Assembly: GCA_030770535.1 (NCBI GenBank)
Contig: JASVEC010000004.1
Span: forward strand, 434,001 to 498,000
DNA length: 64,000 nucleotides
Reading direction: 5' to 3'
From: Batkoa obscura
Lineage: Eukaryota > Entomophthoromycota > Entomophthoromycetes > Entomophthorales > Batkoaceae
Part shown: positions 46,694 through 57,643 of the stretch, piece by piece
Position numbering within the stretch: the first letter of the stretch is position 1
Layout: each line of letters opens with the position of its first letter
Notes under the pieces: model-generated
Database searches by the model: none
What the model was told of the DNA's origin: nothing
What the model saw: only the letters and a program-made list of their open reading frames with translations
Translations under genes and position numbers: made by a program

Positions 46694-47191
46694 AGGATAA
46701 AGTAGGAACAGAAAAAGGGATTAAAGAGTGTATAGAGAGAGAAGGTAAAGAGTGGGTTTGTTATAGAGTTGTTAATAAATTATATGCTTGTTTTGTAAAT
46801 AGGTTTTTTGATTTTATTGTTATTTAGTTGAAGTTAAGTTTAATATATTTTTTAAACTAGCCTTAACATAATTTAAAGATATTATAACAATGTATGGTAC
46901 TGGGATATTATTAACTGATAGTATAGTATAATAAAAGTGGACTGCCATAGGATTATATTTTGGTTTTGACATACTTTAATTCTAACTAATAAAGTAGATT
47001 ATTAAATAAAGTATGGCTAAACGCTACACTTTCAATAGAATTTTAGATTAGTTGGATTTTTAATGTTGGGTGATAATAATCTATATTGATGTGAACAATT
47101 AATAAAATCCTTAGAAAAAAAACGTCCTATATGTTTTTGATACGTTTAATTTTCATAATTGCTTTTTTTTATTACTCTACTCGACCTTCAA
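46694..47191. other. Intergenic region
   Basis: AT-rich spacer; GGCTAAACGCTACACTTT near 47014 resembles the motif beside F-box copies at 33.4 and 35.7 kb. No gene. Confidence 0.4.
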
Positions 47192-48370
47192 ATAAATAAC
47201 ATATTTCAAATCTGACTGCCTTGGAATGACTGTAATTAAAAGAATATCGTATCATCTTTCAAGTACGAGTAAATGTAATTTGCCTATATAATGTAAAGAA
47301 CGGAATAAAGTAGTAATAGCTATACTATGAGAAAATATCAATGTAGATGCTTATAGCTATAATTATGTTGGAAAAATGAAAAAAGCACTTAAACATATGG
47401 GCATTATATTAAATATTTATTTAAATATTTGAGAAATAAAGAGAACTTGATAATATTTCTTTAGTGGTCACTCTCTTTAAGAATAACATCAACGGAACTC
47501 GAATCGAGGAATATATAGTTGATAATAGAATAGACTCTGAGGGAATATTTCGGAGTCTAAAGCAATTAAAGCTTTGGGATATTGGTAATTATTTTATAAT
47601 ATCAATAATACGGGTTTTACCATCAGCTACAAATTGTTAACAGTTAAAAGTAGCTGTATTAATAAAATCCTGTTTCAAAAAACTATTAAATAAGTTTTTG
47701 CTAACTCGAAGGTACTTCAATTGACTAAAGTTAATCTTAAATTGGAGGAATTCAAATACTTGATAAATAAACAGTTTCCAAAATTACAAGGTTGAAAATT
47801 ATTTAGATCAAGATAAGAGGCTTGGATTCCAAAGAATTATGTATAAATTCATCTAGTTATCCAAAACTTGAATATTTTTATTATGAAGCTTTTTATTCTA
47901 CATTAATACTTGATGGAGTGTCCAACTTAAAAGAGCCAATATTAGTAAGACTTAATCCAATTAGAACGATTATAAACAATGGACGATTTCCAAAATTAAG
48001 CCAACTACATTTATGTTTTTGTAGTAATATATTATTTAAATCTTTTTTATTCAATATTCAATATCCCAACAATCACGTACTTATCGTTACAACTGTATAA
48101 TAAAGCTGTGATACTTTTAATTGAAGAACTTTATCCAGGAAAATAGAACAATATAATTAGGTTATATGTTTGAGAACTGATTTTATATATATATCATATC
48201 CTATTTTATACAACCTCAAAGTAACAAATTGTCAGTATACTGTTGATCTAACATTCCCAAATCATAAAATGGGAGATGTTTTTAATTTAAAGAATGTGAA
48301 AATTATATAATATCAAAATATATTGATAATTCCAGGTTTCATTTTAAAGATTATTAAATAAAGTTTAATA
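47192..48370 (+). pseudogene. F-box/LRR family copy 9 (heavily decayed)
   Basis: Start codon replaced by ATA (xNNIFQI), F-box text SYHLSSTSKCNLPI and NKVVIAIL-ENINVDAYSY, LRR blocks in several frames; the best open piece is 47822-48100 (LCINSSSYPKLEYFYYEAFY, LILDGVSNLKEP). The 3' part is degraded from about 48120. Among the oldest copies judging by the number of disruptions. Confidence 0.75.
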
Positions 48371-49273
48371 CCGATTTATGTCCTTTATTTTATTTTATTT
48401 TATTTTATTTTATTTTTAAGCTATTAGTTCTTAATAATAATATAACTTAAAACTAAAATAATTTATCTATGAAATATTTAATCGGCTTTTTTAGTAAAAG
48501 CTATTGACCTGAATGATATATTTATAATTATAAAAGTTAATTATTTAAAAAATAGCTATCATTACAAAAAATATCTCAAATTACAGCTTATTTGGTCCAG
48601 ATAGAGTTTTTTATAATTTTTACGAAAAGTTCTTTAAGCTAATAGTTAAATTAATTACCAGACTCAAATTTTATTTAAATAATCTCTTTTTACCTAATTC
48701 TGGCCTTACTTTTATCAGACTTTATACAAAAAAAATAATAACTCAGGTTTTATTAGTTATTGATTTATATTTTTATTAAATGCAAGCTTTAAAATATTTA
48801 CTAAATCCTTACCAATTAAATCCAACCTTTTGCATTTTAGATACTAGCTAATTTTCAGTATAAGTTTAAAAAAAAAATTAATAATATTAATATAGTAATT
48901 AGGATTATCAAAGCTTTTAAAACTTTTTATTATAATAAAACTATAATGTTTTTTTAGCTAAAAAAAAATATAACTGTATTAACCATTTTTATTTTTTGTT
49001 TATTTTACAAGTTTATAATTTTAAAAACAGTTTTTTAAATTATATTAAAAACTTTTTTATTATAAATATTTTTTTAAACTTTTTTTTATGTTTTTTAAAA
49101 TATGCTAAAGTAGTCCATTTTTTATTATTATTTAATTTTACGATTAGACTTATCATCTAATGTTTTTAATGTTATTTATAAGTTTTAGTTTTTTTAAAAG
49201 TATCTGCCTTTAAAAATAACTTTTATATATGTTTAAGTAATTTTATTAATATAGCTTAATATATAGTAATATA
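48371..49273. other. Extremely AT-rich intergenic stretch
   Basis: Includes a TATTT microsatellite (48380-48415) and long A/T runs; no gene. It abuts directly on LTR-like copy C, so the 5' half of F-box copy 10 expected here is missing. Confidence 0.55.
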
Positions 49274-49668
49274 TGTGAAAGCTGGTACTCAGTGGTAGGA
49301 GTTAAAAGCAGTCCCTGTTTGATTAACTTGCCTTGAGTCGAAGGGTCTTAGTTTATGTAACTAAGATAGACTTAACTTAATAAGAATAGTATGCAATAGG
49401 CTACGAATCATGTAAAACAAATATAATAGAAGATACTACTGTAAAATCTACGTAAGATGTTGTCAGAAAGACTTAGTGACTTTATTAATAATACGATATC
49501 AGGGAGTAATTCAATTAAAAAGCCTCGAGTTAGTATGGGCATTAAAACGTGGGCAATAAGTTCTTCATGATCAGGTAGTAGCAATTCTCACAACAAATCT
49601 ATATAAGGAACTCTGAATTGATTATCATATTATAATCAATCCTAGAGCTAATGAACCGATATTTCACA
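49274..49668. mobile_element. Solo-LTR-like repeat, copy C (shorter)
   Basis: 395 bp with the same TGTGAAAG and TTTCACA ends as copies A and B; the left 250 bp are very similar and the interior of the right part is shorter and different. Flanking 4 bp do not match (TATA left, GGTA right), so one side was probably rearranged after insertion. Right flank is F-box copy 10. Fossil. Confidence 0.6.
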
Positions 49669-50614
49669 GGTATTCCAAAATTTAAAGCACTTAAAGCTTA
49701 AAGACATTGACAATTATTTTACAACATCAATAACTCCTATATTACCACCAAATTTAAGTTCGTTGGTCGCCTTGAATATTCATTACGGAGCGATGCCTTA
49801 CTTTAAAGACTTATTAGATAAGTTTGATAACTTGAAGGTACTTAATTTGATTAATGTAATATTTAAGTCAAATGAGTATAGATATTTAACAAATAAACGA
49901 TTTCCCCAATTAAAGAAGCTCCATGTTACATTTGTGGATATAACGGACTTGGGCTCTAAAGAAACGTATATTAATTTAATCAATTTCCCAAAACTTAGAT
50001 CTCTTCATTATAAAGCATTCACTCAAGGATTATTATCCCATGTTAATATTTGATGGGTCATCCAACTTAAAAGAATTAGAATTATATTGTTTTGACATAT
50101 CAAAGCTGGATATAAATTATGGAATATTTCCAAGACTTAATCAACTTAGTTTAACAAATTGCATCAATATTTTGGCTAACAGATTGCATTCAATATTTAA
50201 TATGTTAACAATTACTTATTTAAATCTATCCGTATATCTTAATAAGTCATTTTTAGTTAAAGAAATTTATCCAAAGAAAATGAATAATTTAATTACATTG
50301 AAGATTAAATTCCCAACTTTAGCAATATATTTTTTCAATTTTTTATATACATCGTGCCCTAAGTTATGTAATCTTGAAGTAGCAATTTGTGATTTCAATA
50401 TTGATTTGCCGCTTTCAAACTATAAACTAATCTCTGAATCCAATCTAAATAGCGTAGTGTTTGAGTATATTAAATGTCCCAATTCGAGTGTTATTATTGA
50501 TTTCCTTCTGATGCATTTTAAAAATATGACATTATTTAACATTATAGGTTGTGAAGAGTCTCTAAAACTGAAATATTTCAATAATCCTAAATGTTATTTC
50601 AAAGAACATAGATA
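49669..50614 (+). pseudogene. F-box/LRR family copy 10 (5'-truncated)
   Basis: Begins within the VFQNLKHLKLKDIDNYF segment immediately after LTR-like copy C; no F-box remains. LRR blocks are well preserved: LPPNLSSLVALNIHYG, FKDLLDKFDNLKVL, RFPQLKKLHVTFVDI, then after one frame change near 50035 an open frame 50040-50615 with LIFDGSSNLKELELYCFDIS, LTITYLNLSVYLNKS, EIYPKKMNNLITLKI, tail KYFNNPKCYFKEHR. A polypeptide from 50040 would be ~191 residues of LRR only. Confidence 0.78.
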
Positions 50615-51419
50615 AATTATAAAATTAATTTATATTTTTTTATCAATTTTTTTAATAGCCATGATTTTAAAATATAATAAAATTTTACTAAATAAGGTAA
50701 CAATTTTCTTAAATCGTGTAAAATTGTTGTAGTGAAAGGAGAACCATAACCAGAAAAATACAATACTTACAAAATGACAGTAGTTTAAAAATATGGGGAT
50801 GTATTCTTTTGTTTAAGGATTTTACTAATAATTTTTCCACTCAAATAGCGCTTAAAAAATGGAAAAAGTGATGAAACCAAAAAAAACATCCCCATATATT
50901 CGTTTTTTAAAGCAATCTTTATTTCATTAGGTCAATCTATAAATGATAAGAATTTCTTGAGTAAATTAAAAGCCCTAGGATTGTATGATTGCAATATTAG
51001 AGGCTTTTTTGAGAATTTGCCTTTTAGAAATATAATTTAAATTAACAAGGCTTTGTATTAAAAATACGAATAAAAACTACTGTTAATAGTCAATGATTTA
51101 TACTTTTTGAAAAAATGTCTTATTATTTTTGGTCCAATCTAATCAAAAGCTTTAGTAACCCTAGGGTATTTTAAGTCCCCTAGCATAAAATTTTTAATAC
51201 TTTGATAAAAATGCCAATTAACCTTACATATTAAGTTCTTCATAATAATACTTAATTGACTATTATCGGCTTATCAACTAACTAATTTTAGTGCAAAAGT
51301 TATCAGAATTTCACTACAAAATGCATAATTTTATAAGAACATCTTGGGAAACCAATATTGATAAGAATAAGCTACAAACGTTTTCTCTTTTAACTTTTTA
51401 CAGTCTGATATGATATAAA
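50615..51419. promoter_or_regulatory. Spacer with MITE copy 9 and copy 11 promoter block
   Basis: MITE copy 9 at 50794-50894. TATA block at about 51318-51352 (ATGCATAATTTTATAAGAAC then ATCTTGGG), ~85 nt upstream of the copy 11 ATG. Otherwise featureless. Confidence 0.5.
50794..50894 (-). mobile_element. ~100 bp MITE, copy 9
   Basis: TGGGGATGT...ACATCCCCA with TA on both sides; intact-looking ends and core CCACTCAAATAGCGCTT. Intergenic between F-box copies 10 and 11. Confidence 0.87.
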
Positions 51420-52669
51420 ATGAGCAATAGATCTGAATTTGAGAACATTGGTAATAGTATAATTAAACAACTGCTGTGTTATCTTTTAGATAGAGATAAG
51501 TGTAATTTACTACTATGCTCCAAGGAATGGAATAGAGTAACAATGCCTATACTATGGGAAAATATCAATGTAAAGCATGTTTATAATAATAGATCTTACG
51601 ATACAGAAAGAGGGAAGTCATTTAAAATACAGCCATTTTGTTAAAGATTTAAATGTCGAGGCTTATTCATGTAAGACAATTTATCCTTCAACATACCCAA
51701 ATTGTACAAAGCTTCAGTTATACTTAACTGATTGTTTAGAAAGCGTAGAGAGTTTAAAGGATATCCCATTAGTTGGTGCTTATATCGTGGATCACATTGA
51801 TAGTCTAGCAACTAATGGATATATATCTGCAACTAATATTAGTGTTAAAGAAATGTTTTAAAATTCAAAGCATTTAGCATTTGATCATTTAGATAAATAT
51901 TTCACAATATTAATACTGTCAGCTATGCCGTCATTTATTCATTGATTAACAACTAGTTTTAATGAGGACAATAAGTTTCCATTACTCGAAGATTTCTTAG
52001 ATAATCTCAGTAACTTAAAGAAGCTTAAATTATCCAATATTTTACTTAAATTTGATAACTTTACTAACTTATTAAACAGACAGTTTCCTTAATTAAGTAA
52101 GTTGTATTTTGATTATGAGGAGAAAAAGTATTTTGATGACTCATAAATATTTGAGGTAGCATGTATAAATCTAAACAACAAAATATGTCCTAAATTAAAT
52201 TAATTAATTATAGGGAGCTGTATCAATTTTTCATTTAGCCTTGTGTACCAAACATTCAACATGCCAACGATTATATACTTATCTTTATAAATCTACATTA
52301 GTTATTTGCTACCACTAATTAAAGAAATTTATCCAAGGAAAAAAAGCAATTTAATTACATTAAGCATTACAAGACTTACTTTAGGAACGTATTTTTTCGA
52401 TTATTTATATATACCATGTTCTAATTTATATAACCTTGAAATAATATATAATCAATTTATTGTTGATTTACCAATTTCAAACTATGGTGAAGTGGTTGAT
52501 TCCAACTTAAATAATATATTATTTGAGTATATTGAGTACTAAAATTCAATTATTGACATTTGATTTCCTTTTAGAGCATTTTAAAGGCATATCATCTTTT
52601 AGAGTTATAGGTTGCGGTAGCTCCTTAAAATTAAAGTATATTAACAACCCTAAATTATGTTTTGAATAA
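51420..52669 (+). pseudogene. F-box/LRR family copy 11 (frameshifts and stops)
   Basis: Start MSNRSEFENIGNSIIKQLL, F-box CYLLDRDKCNLLLCSKEWNR and MPILWENINV. The frame changes near 51600 (to the 51577-51861 frame), TAA replaces the Gln of the QN segment (MF*NSKHLAF near 51859) and of FPQL (FP*LSKLYF near 52090). LRR text runs to KYINNPKLCFE and TAA 52667-52669. Confidence 0.8.
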
Positions 52670-53177
52670 GATAATAGATAAACCGTATGACAATTTATAC
52701 TATTTTATTTGACTTTGATTCATTTCATAGCCAATATCCTAAATAATGATACTTTTATAAAAACTGATCCAATTTTTAGTATACTTTGGTTTATAATAGA
52801 ACAATATAATGATAGATTAACTTATATCCTTTATTCAAATTTTGATAAAAGTCTTTATTGTTTACAAAAGAATTTTACTTTAAAGATATAAATCATTTTA
52901 AAAAAAACTTTAATTGTTCACTTCTGGATATAAATTGCCCAACACAAAATTGCAAATATTTCAATTGAAGAAGTGGTTAATATTATAGATACTAAGTCAT
53001 TTATAACAAGGAGTCCAAATCACTTACTGTTGTTTTGCCAATGTTGCACACTATTTTGAAAAATATGGGATTGAATTAAACTGTGCAACTTTATAAATAT
53101 AACTAAAAAAACTATTAGCAAAAAATCCAAACTTTCTTTTTACCTTTAGTACTTTTTATAATTAGTCTCATATTAAA
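52670..53177. promoter_or_regulatory. Spacer with copy 12 promoter block
   Basis: CTGTGCAACTTTATAAATAT at 53081-53100 corresponds to the family TATA block, about 85 nt upstream of the copy 12 ATG. A 60-codon ORF at 52709-52891 has no support. Confidence 0.45.
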
Positions 53178-54542
53178 ATGAGTAATGTATCTAAGTTCTA
53201 GAGCCTTGGGAGAGCTATAATTAAACTAGTACTATGCCACCTTTCAGAAAAAGAAAAACGTGATTTACTATTATGCTCTAAAGAATGGAATAAAATAATA
53301 ATACCTGTGCTATGGGAGAATATCAATATAAAGGATGTTTATTGTAAGGAGATGAAGAAATCGTTTATAAAACATGGTCATTTTATTAAACATTTAAAGC
53401 TTGATCAATGGTAACACTTGTCAATTAATTCGTTAACATATCCAAATTGTACAAAGTTATACCTACCTTTAAGTAGATATTTGGAAAACATAGAGGATTT
53501 AAAGGTTATTTGGTTAGTAAGAGTTTATTATATAGATTTTATCGGCTTTATACCAATTGAATAATATATTGTAGATAAGGGGATTGATATTAATCAAGCA
53601 TTTCGGAATTTGATGTATTTAGAGCTTAATGACTTTGGTAGCTACTTTACTATATTGATAATGTCAACCTTACCACCAACAATAGTTTCATTGAATATCA
53701 GCAATAATTTTAATGAAAGAACTTTATATCTTATGAAGTTCTTAAACAAAGTCAACAATTTAAAGGAACCTAGACTAATTAGGGTTGTACTTGATTTGGA
53801 GGAGTACAAATGTTTAAATGATATAAAACTTCCTTAATTAAGGGTATTACATTTAGAATGCATTAAAATAAGAGAATTGAATTATAAAGAAATGTGTACA
53901 AACTTTAATAATTATCCAAAGCTTAAATCACTTTTTTACTGTAATTGTTTTATATTAATATTTGATTGTGTATCCAATTTAAAAAAGTAGAATTAAATCA
54001 CCTTAATCTATCTAAAATAAAGGTAAATAATAAAACATTTCCAAATTTAAATCAGTTACTTTTATATCCCTATAGCAATATTTCATCTAAACTATTGTAT
54101 TCAATATTTAATATGCCAACAACTACCTTCTCGACTTTGATATACAGTGTTAGTTCATTACTTTCTACTGAAGAAATTTATACGAAAAAGAGGAACAATA
54201 TTGAGAATGTTTTTTTGGTCCCATTACTTTTTCAATCTTTTAAGCGCTATTTGAGTGGAAAGATTGTTAGTAAAATTCTTAAATAAAAAAATATATCTCC
54301 ATATAATTAAATTAGATATTCAAGGATCAACTTTAGGAACGGAATTTTTTAATTTTATATACATAATTTGTCTTATTCTGTATAGCCTTGAAATAGTATA
54401 TTTTCGATTTGATATTAATATATCAATTTTAAATAATATACTGATGGTTGATTCCAATTTGACCAGTGTAGTATTTAATTGTATTGAATATCCCAATTCA
54501 ATTGCTGTCATTGATTTTATTTTAAAGCTTTATTCTTTGTAA
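53178..54542 (+). pseudogene. F-box/LRR family copy 12 (several stops, one MITE)
   Basis: Nearly full length and mostly in one frame: MSNVSKF-SLGRAIIKLVL, LCHLSEKEKRDLLLCSKEW, IPVLWENINIK, LTYPNCTKLYLPLSRYL, LPPTIVSLNISNNFNER, LLYSIFNMPTTTF. Stops lie near 53199, 53412, 53565 and 53836 (three of them at conserved Gln/Glu positions, such as LP*LRVL). MITE copy 10 (54202-54301) cuts the EIYTKKRNNI segment. Text resumes with IKLDIQGSTLGTEFFNFIY and ends near 54542. Confidence 0.82.
54202..54301 (+). mobile_element. ~100 bp MITE, copy 10
   Basis: TGAGAATGT...ATATCTCCA followed by TA, core TTAAGCGCTATTTGAGTGG; 5' end more diverged. Inserted in F-box copy 12. Confidence 0.8.
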
Positions 54543-54913
54543 AAATGCTTTAACTTATAATTATAATATTATAATAATAGTATTAGATATGACATCTTTA
54601 TATTTATTAATATAATTTTTTGATTGTTTGCAGAATAAACACATCTTAAAGTTTTTTAAAACTATCATTTTGTAATAGATTTAAACCACCCATCAAATGA
54701 TTTTAAACATTTAAAAAATTATAAAGTATTAAATATCAATCACTATTGTTTCCCATGTTTTATAATTTTTATAAAAACCAATATTGTTGATCTTTTATTT
54801 CAAATTACGCAATTTCATAGAGGCATTTCAAAAAAAGAATTTTAATAAAAACATTCACAAATTTCTTTTTCTCTTTTAATATTTTTATTATTATAACTAG
54901 TCTTAACTTAAAA

Positions 54914-55243
54914 TGAGTAATGCATTTAAATCTATTAAGATATAACTTGACATTCTTAATAAAATGGTCTTATCCAAAAATGAAGAATAAAATAACAAAT
55001 TAAAAAACAGTAATACCTCTTTATGTGCTGTTTTTATTTTATTATTTATGTATCTTGTATCCAAGCTTAGAAAATCTTAACATAATAAATTACAAGTTTT
55101 ATATTGATATACCATTCTCAAACTATAAAAACTATTTTTATTTGATTAAGTGGAATATCCGATATTTTATTATTTACCGCTTTTTTAATGATAGCAGTGC
55201 TTTTTTAAATTATATTAAAGAAAGAAAGAAAATAAAAAACTAG
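54914..55243 (+). pseudogene. F-box/LRR family copy 13 (internally deleted remnant)
   Basis: The N-terminus MSNAFKSIKI-LDILNKMVLS plus part of the F-box (SKNEE) is joined directly to the late LRR segment (PKMKNKIT, LYPSLENLNIINYKFYIDIP). About 300 codons of the middle are missing. A decayed TATA block (TTACGCAATTTCATAGAGGC) lies at about 54805-54824. Confidence 0.65.
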
Positions 55244-57643
55244 ATCAGAGAAAGATTGTAATGAAAACTTAATAGTGATTTTATAATTTGGATATTATAA
55301 AAATCTTAAAGTAAAAAATCCTTTTTTTATAAAGTACTTATTTGAAAAGTATTTTTAAATTAAAACATTTCATCGCTTTTTATACTAAAAATCATTTAAA
55401 TATTCATTAAGTGGGTATATATATACGTATATGTATATGTACATAGAGTACAAATAGTTACTTATACATATATTTAACAACATTTGAATTAAAGCCACTT
55501 ACAAATTAATTAGAAATTAGTTTCAAATATATTAAAATGTGTTTTAATTCAATATTATTATAGAAGTAACTCCAATTACAAGAAAAGTTAAACTTGTTTT
55601 TTTATTAGTTTAGTATGCTACATATCTAATATTATACTATCAGTGCATATATATCAGGAGCAGTAATTTCATTACCAGAGCAAGTTCAGTATCATCACAA
55701 ATTTAATATTAGATACAAAATCTGTATGTCAAATAATAGTAAATTACTTGGATTAAAAATAGTAGTTTGTAATTACTGTGGAAATCTCTTTATTGTTTTT
55801 GTTCCTCTCTACTTTTAAGGAGCTTTAAATTTAAAAATATTAGATACTACTAAATTAATTTGTAAGAAAATTCATTGTAAAAGTGTTCACGTATTATATC
55901 TATTGCATCTTTTTTGCGACTTTTTTAGCAGTGGCTTTTACAATCAAATTAATTCTATTGTTAATTTTCAAAGCCCAACTTAATTTCTAACTAGAAGTTT
56001 GTTACAAAGTTAATTTTTAAATGAGTAATTAATTAGATCGCAAAAGAATTGGAATATATGTAATAAAAAATGCTAAAACATTTTATCCGTAATTTTATCT
56101 CAAGCTTAAACCTGTTTAAAAATCCCAAAAGTCGGTAATAGGAAAAAAGAACTTAAAAATTAAGTTATTCTTTTTTTCAGTTTATTGTTTTATTGTTTTA
56201 GTGTGCCACTATTAGTAAACAGAAAATTTCATATTATTGTTTAGGCTTTTTTGTTATAGTGATGTGTAATAGAAGATCTATTTTATACACTTTATTGGGG
56301 TCCGATACTACTTTAATTAAGATAATAATTCTAATAATATATATTAACTAGAATTTTGTTTCATTTGCCTCAGTAAGCAAAGCCAAATCTAATAGCAAAT
56401 GCTTTTACTATTTGTAATAATATTATCGATAAAACTTATAAATCATCATTAATATTATTCTTTATATTTGTTTCCTCTCAATTTTAATTATTTTAAGCTG
56501 CATAATGAAAATTATTATGAGCATATTGGAACTTTGAATTAATGCGTCGATATAATATGGATTTGAAATTAAATTAAGGTTATTAAATTGTGATAGCAAG
56601 AAAAATGATAATAATAATACAAAAACTACTATGTATATAAAATAGTAAAAATTAAACGTACATTTTATAACTTAATTAAATTAAAATTATTTTAAAATCT
56701 TAACTTAAATCAAATAATAATAATAGTGGCACTATAAAATAATCAAGTGTAACAATAGTGATGTTCTATCCAGTATAAGTTATCCATAACCATGTGAAAA
56801 AAGTCAATTTACAAAATCAAATAAAAAAGGTTCCTAATAATAAATTAGACAGATTTAATTGGTTGAAAGGACTTTTATTATTCATAGTGTAAAATGATAA
56901 TAATACCAAGAATCCTAAGATTTCTAGGCTTTCATTGGAGGAGCATCGAAATTACCCCAATAAAATAGGACAATTTATAAATTTGTAAAATAAAGTCTTG
57001 TTTTGAAATGGGGGAATGGAGAATTATTTTGTTAAAACTTAAAATAGAAATTGAATAATAAATGAAATTAAAGGGGATTTATTAACATTTCAAGTTAATT
57101 CAATTTTATAAAAGACAGTTTATTATTTTTTTATTTGTAACATCTAAAATAAAAATGTTAAAGAATTTGGAATTTTTTATTTTTGAGTTATACGTTAAAT
57201 TAAGTATCAACAAAGATGATTGGTGTAAAATGAAAACTATTAACCAAAAATAGTAATTTAGAGTGATAACCAAATCTTAACTTTTTATAATTAAATAAAC
57301 AGTGGATTTTTATCAAAAAAATATTAATTTATTGGTTTTAAATTTATTTAATTTGTATTTATTCTTTTCTTCTTTACATTTCAGTTTTATCCTTACTGTC
57401 AATTTTAAACTACTCTCTTTCTCTCTTTATTTGCATTTCTGCGATTCGATAACTAACTACTGACATATACACACCATACACGCCCTACGATCACATCCAC
57501 CTTATATTAGAGTTCTTCCTTATTGTAAATAGATTATTGTCCAACCAACGATAATAACGATAATAAGCGACTTAATTAATTAAATAGATAAAGGAGAAAA
57601 CGAATAACACACACAACCTTCAAGTAGATATATATTAAAACTA
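55244..57643. other. Long AT-rich intergenic region
   Basis: 2.4 kb with no ORF of coding character, no MITE or LTR copy and no RNA recognised. A short TATATATACGTATATGTATATG palindromic patch lies at about 55417-55440. Leader of the MIT gene, with a C-rich stretch (ACACACCATACACGCCC), occupies the end. Confidence 0.5.

Noticed and set aside
7733-49668. TG...CA repeat as a DNA-transposon MITE
   Set aside because: Short 7 bp ends could also suit a DNA element, but TG...CA termini, a polyadenylation-type AATAAA near one end and lack of longer inverted repeats fit a solo LTR better; not fully excluded.
52709-52891. 60-codon ORF between F-box copies 11 and 12
   Set aside because: Composition expected of AT-rich DNA; not in other spacers.
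7282-55243. Reassignment of TAA/TAG to Gln
   Set aside because: Intact genes in the window (OPT, RPL36, SRP40, ERG27, ZZZ3) end at TAA or TAG at the expected length; the in-frame stops occur in degraded copies.
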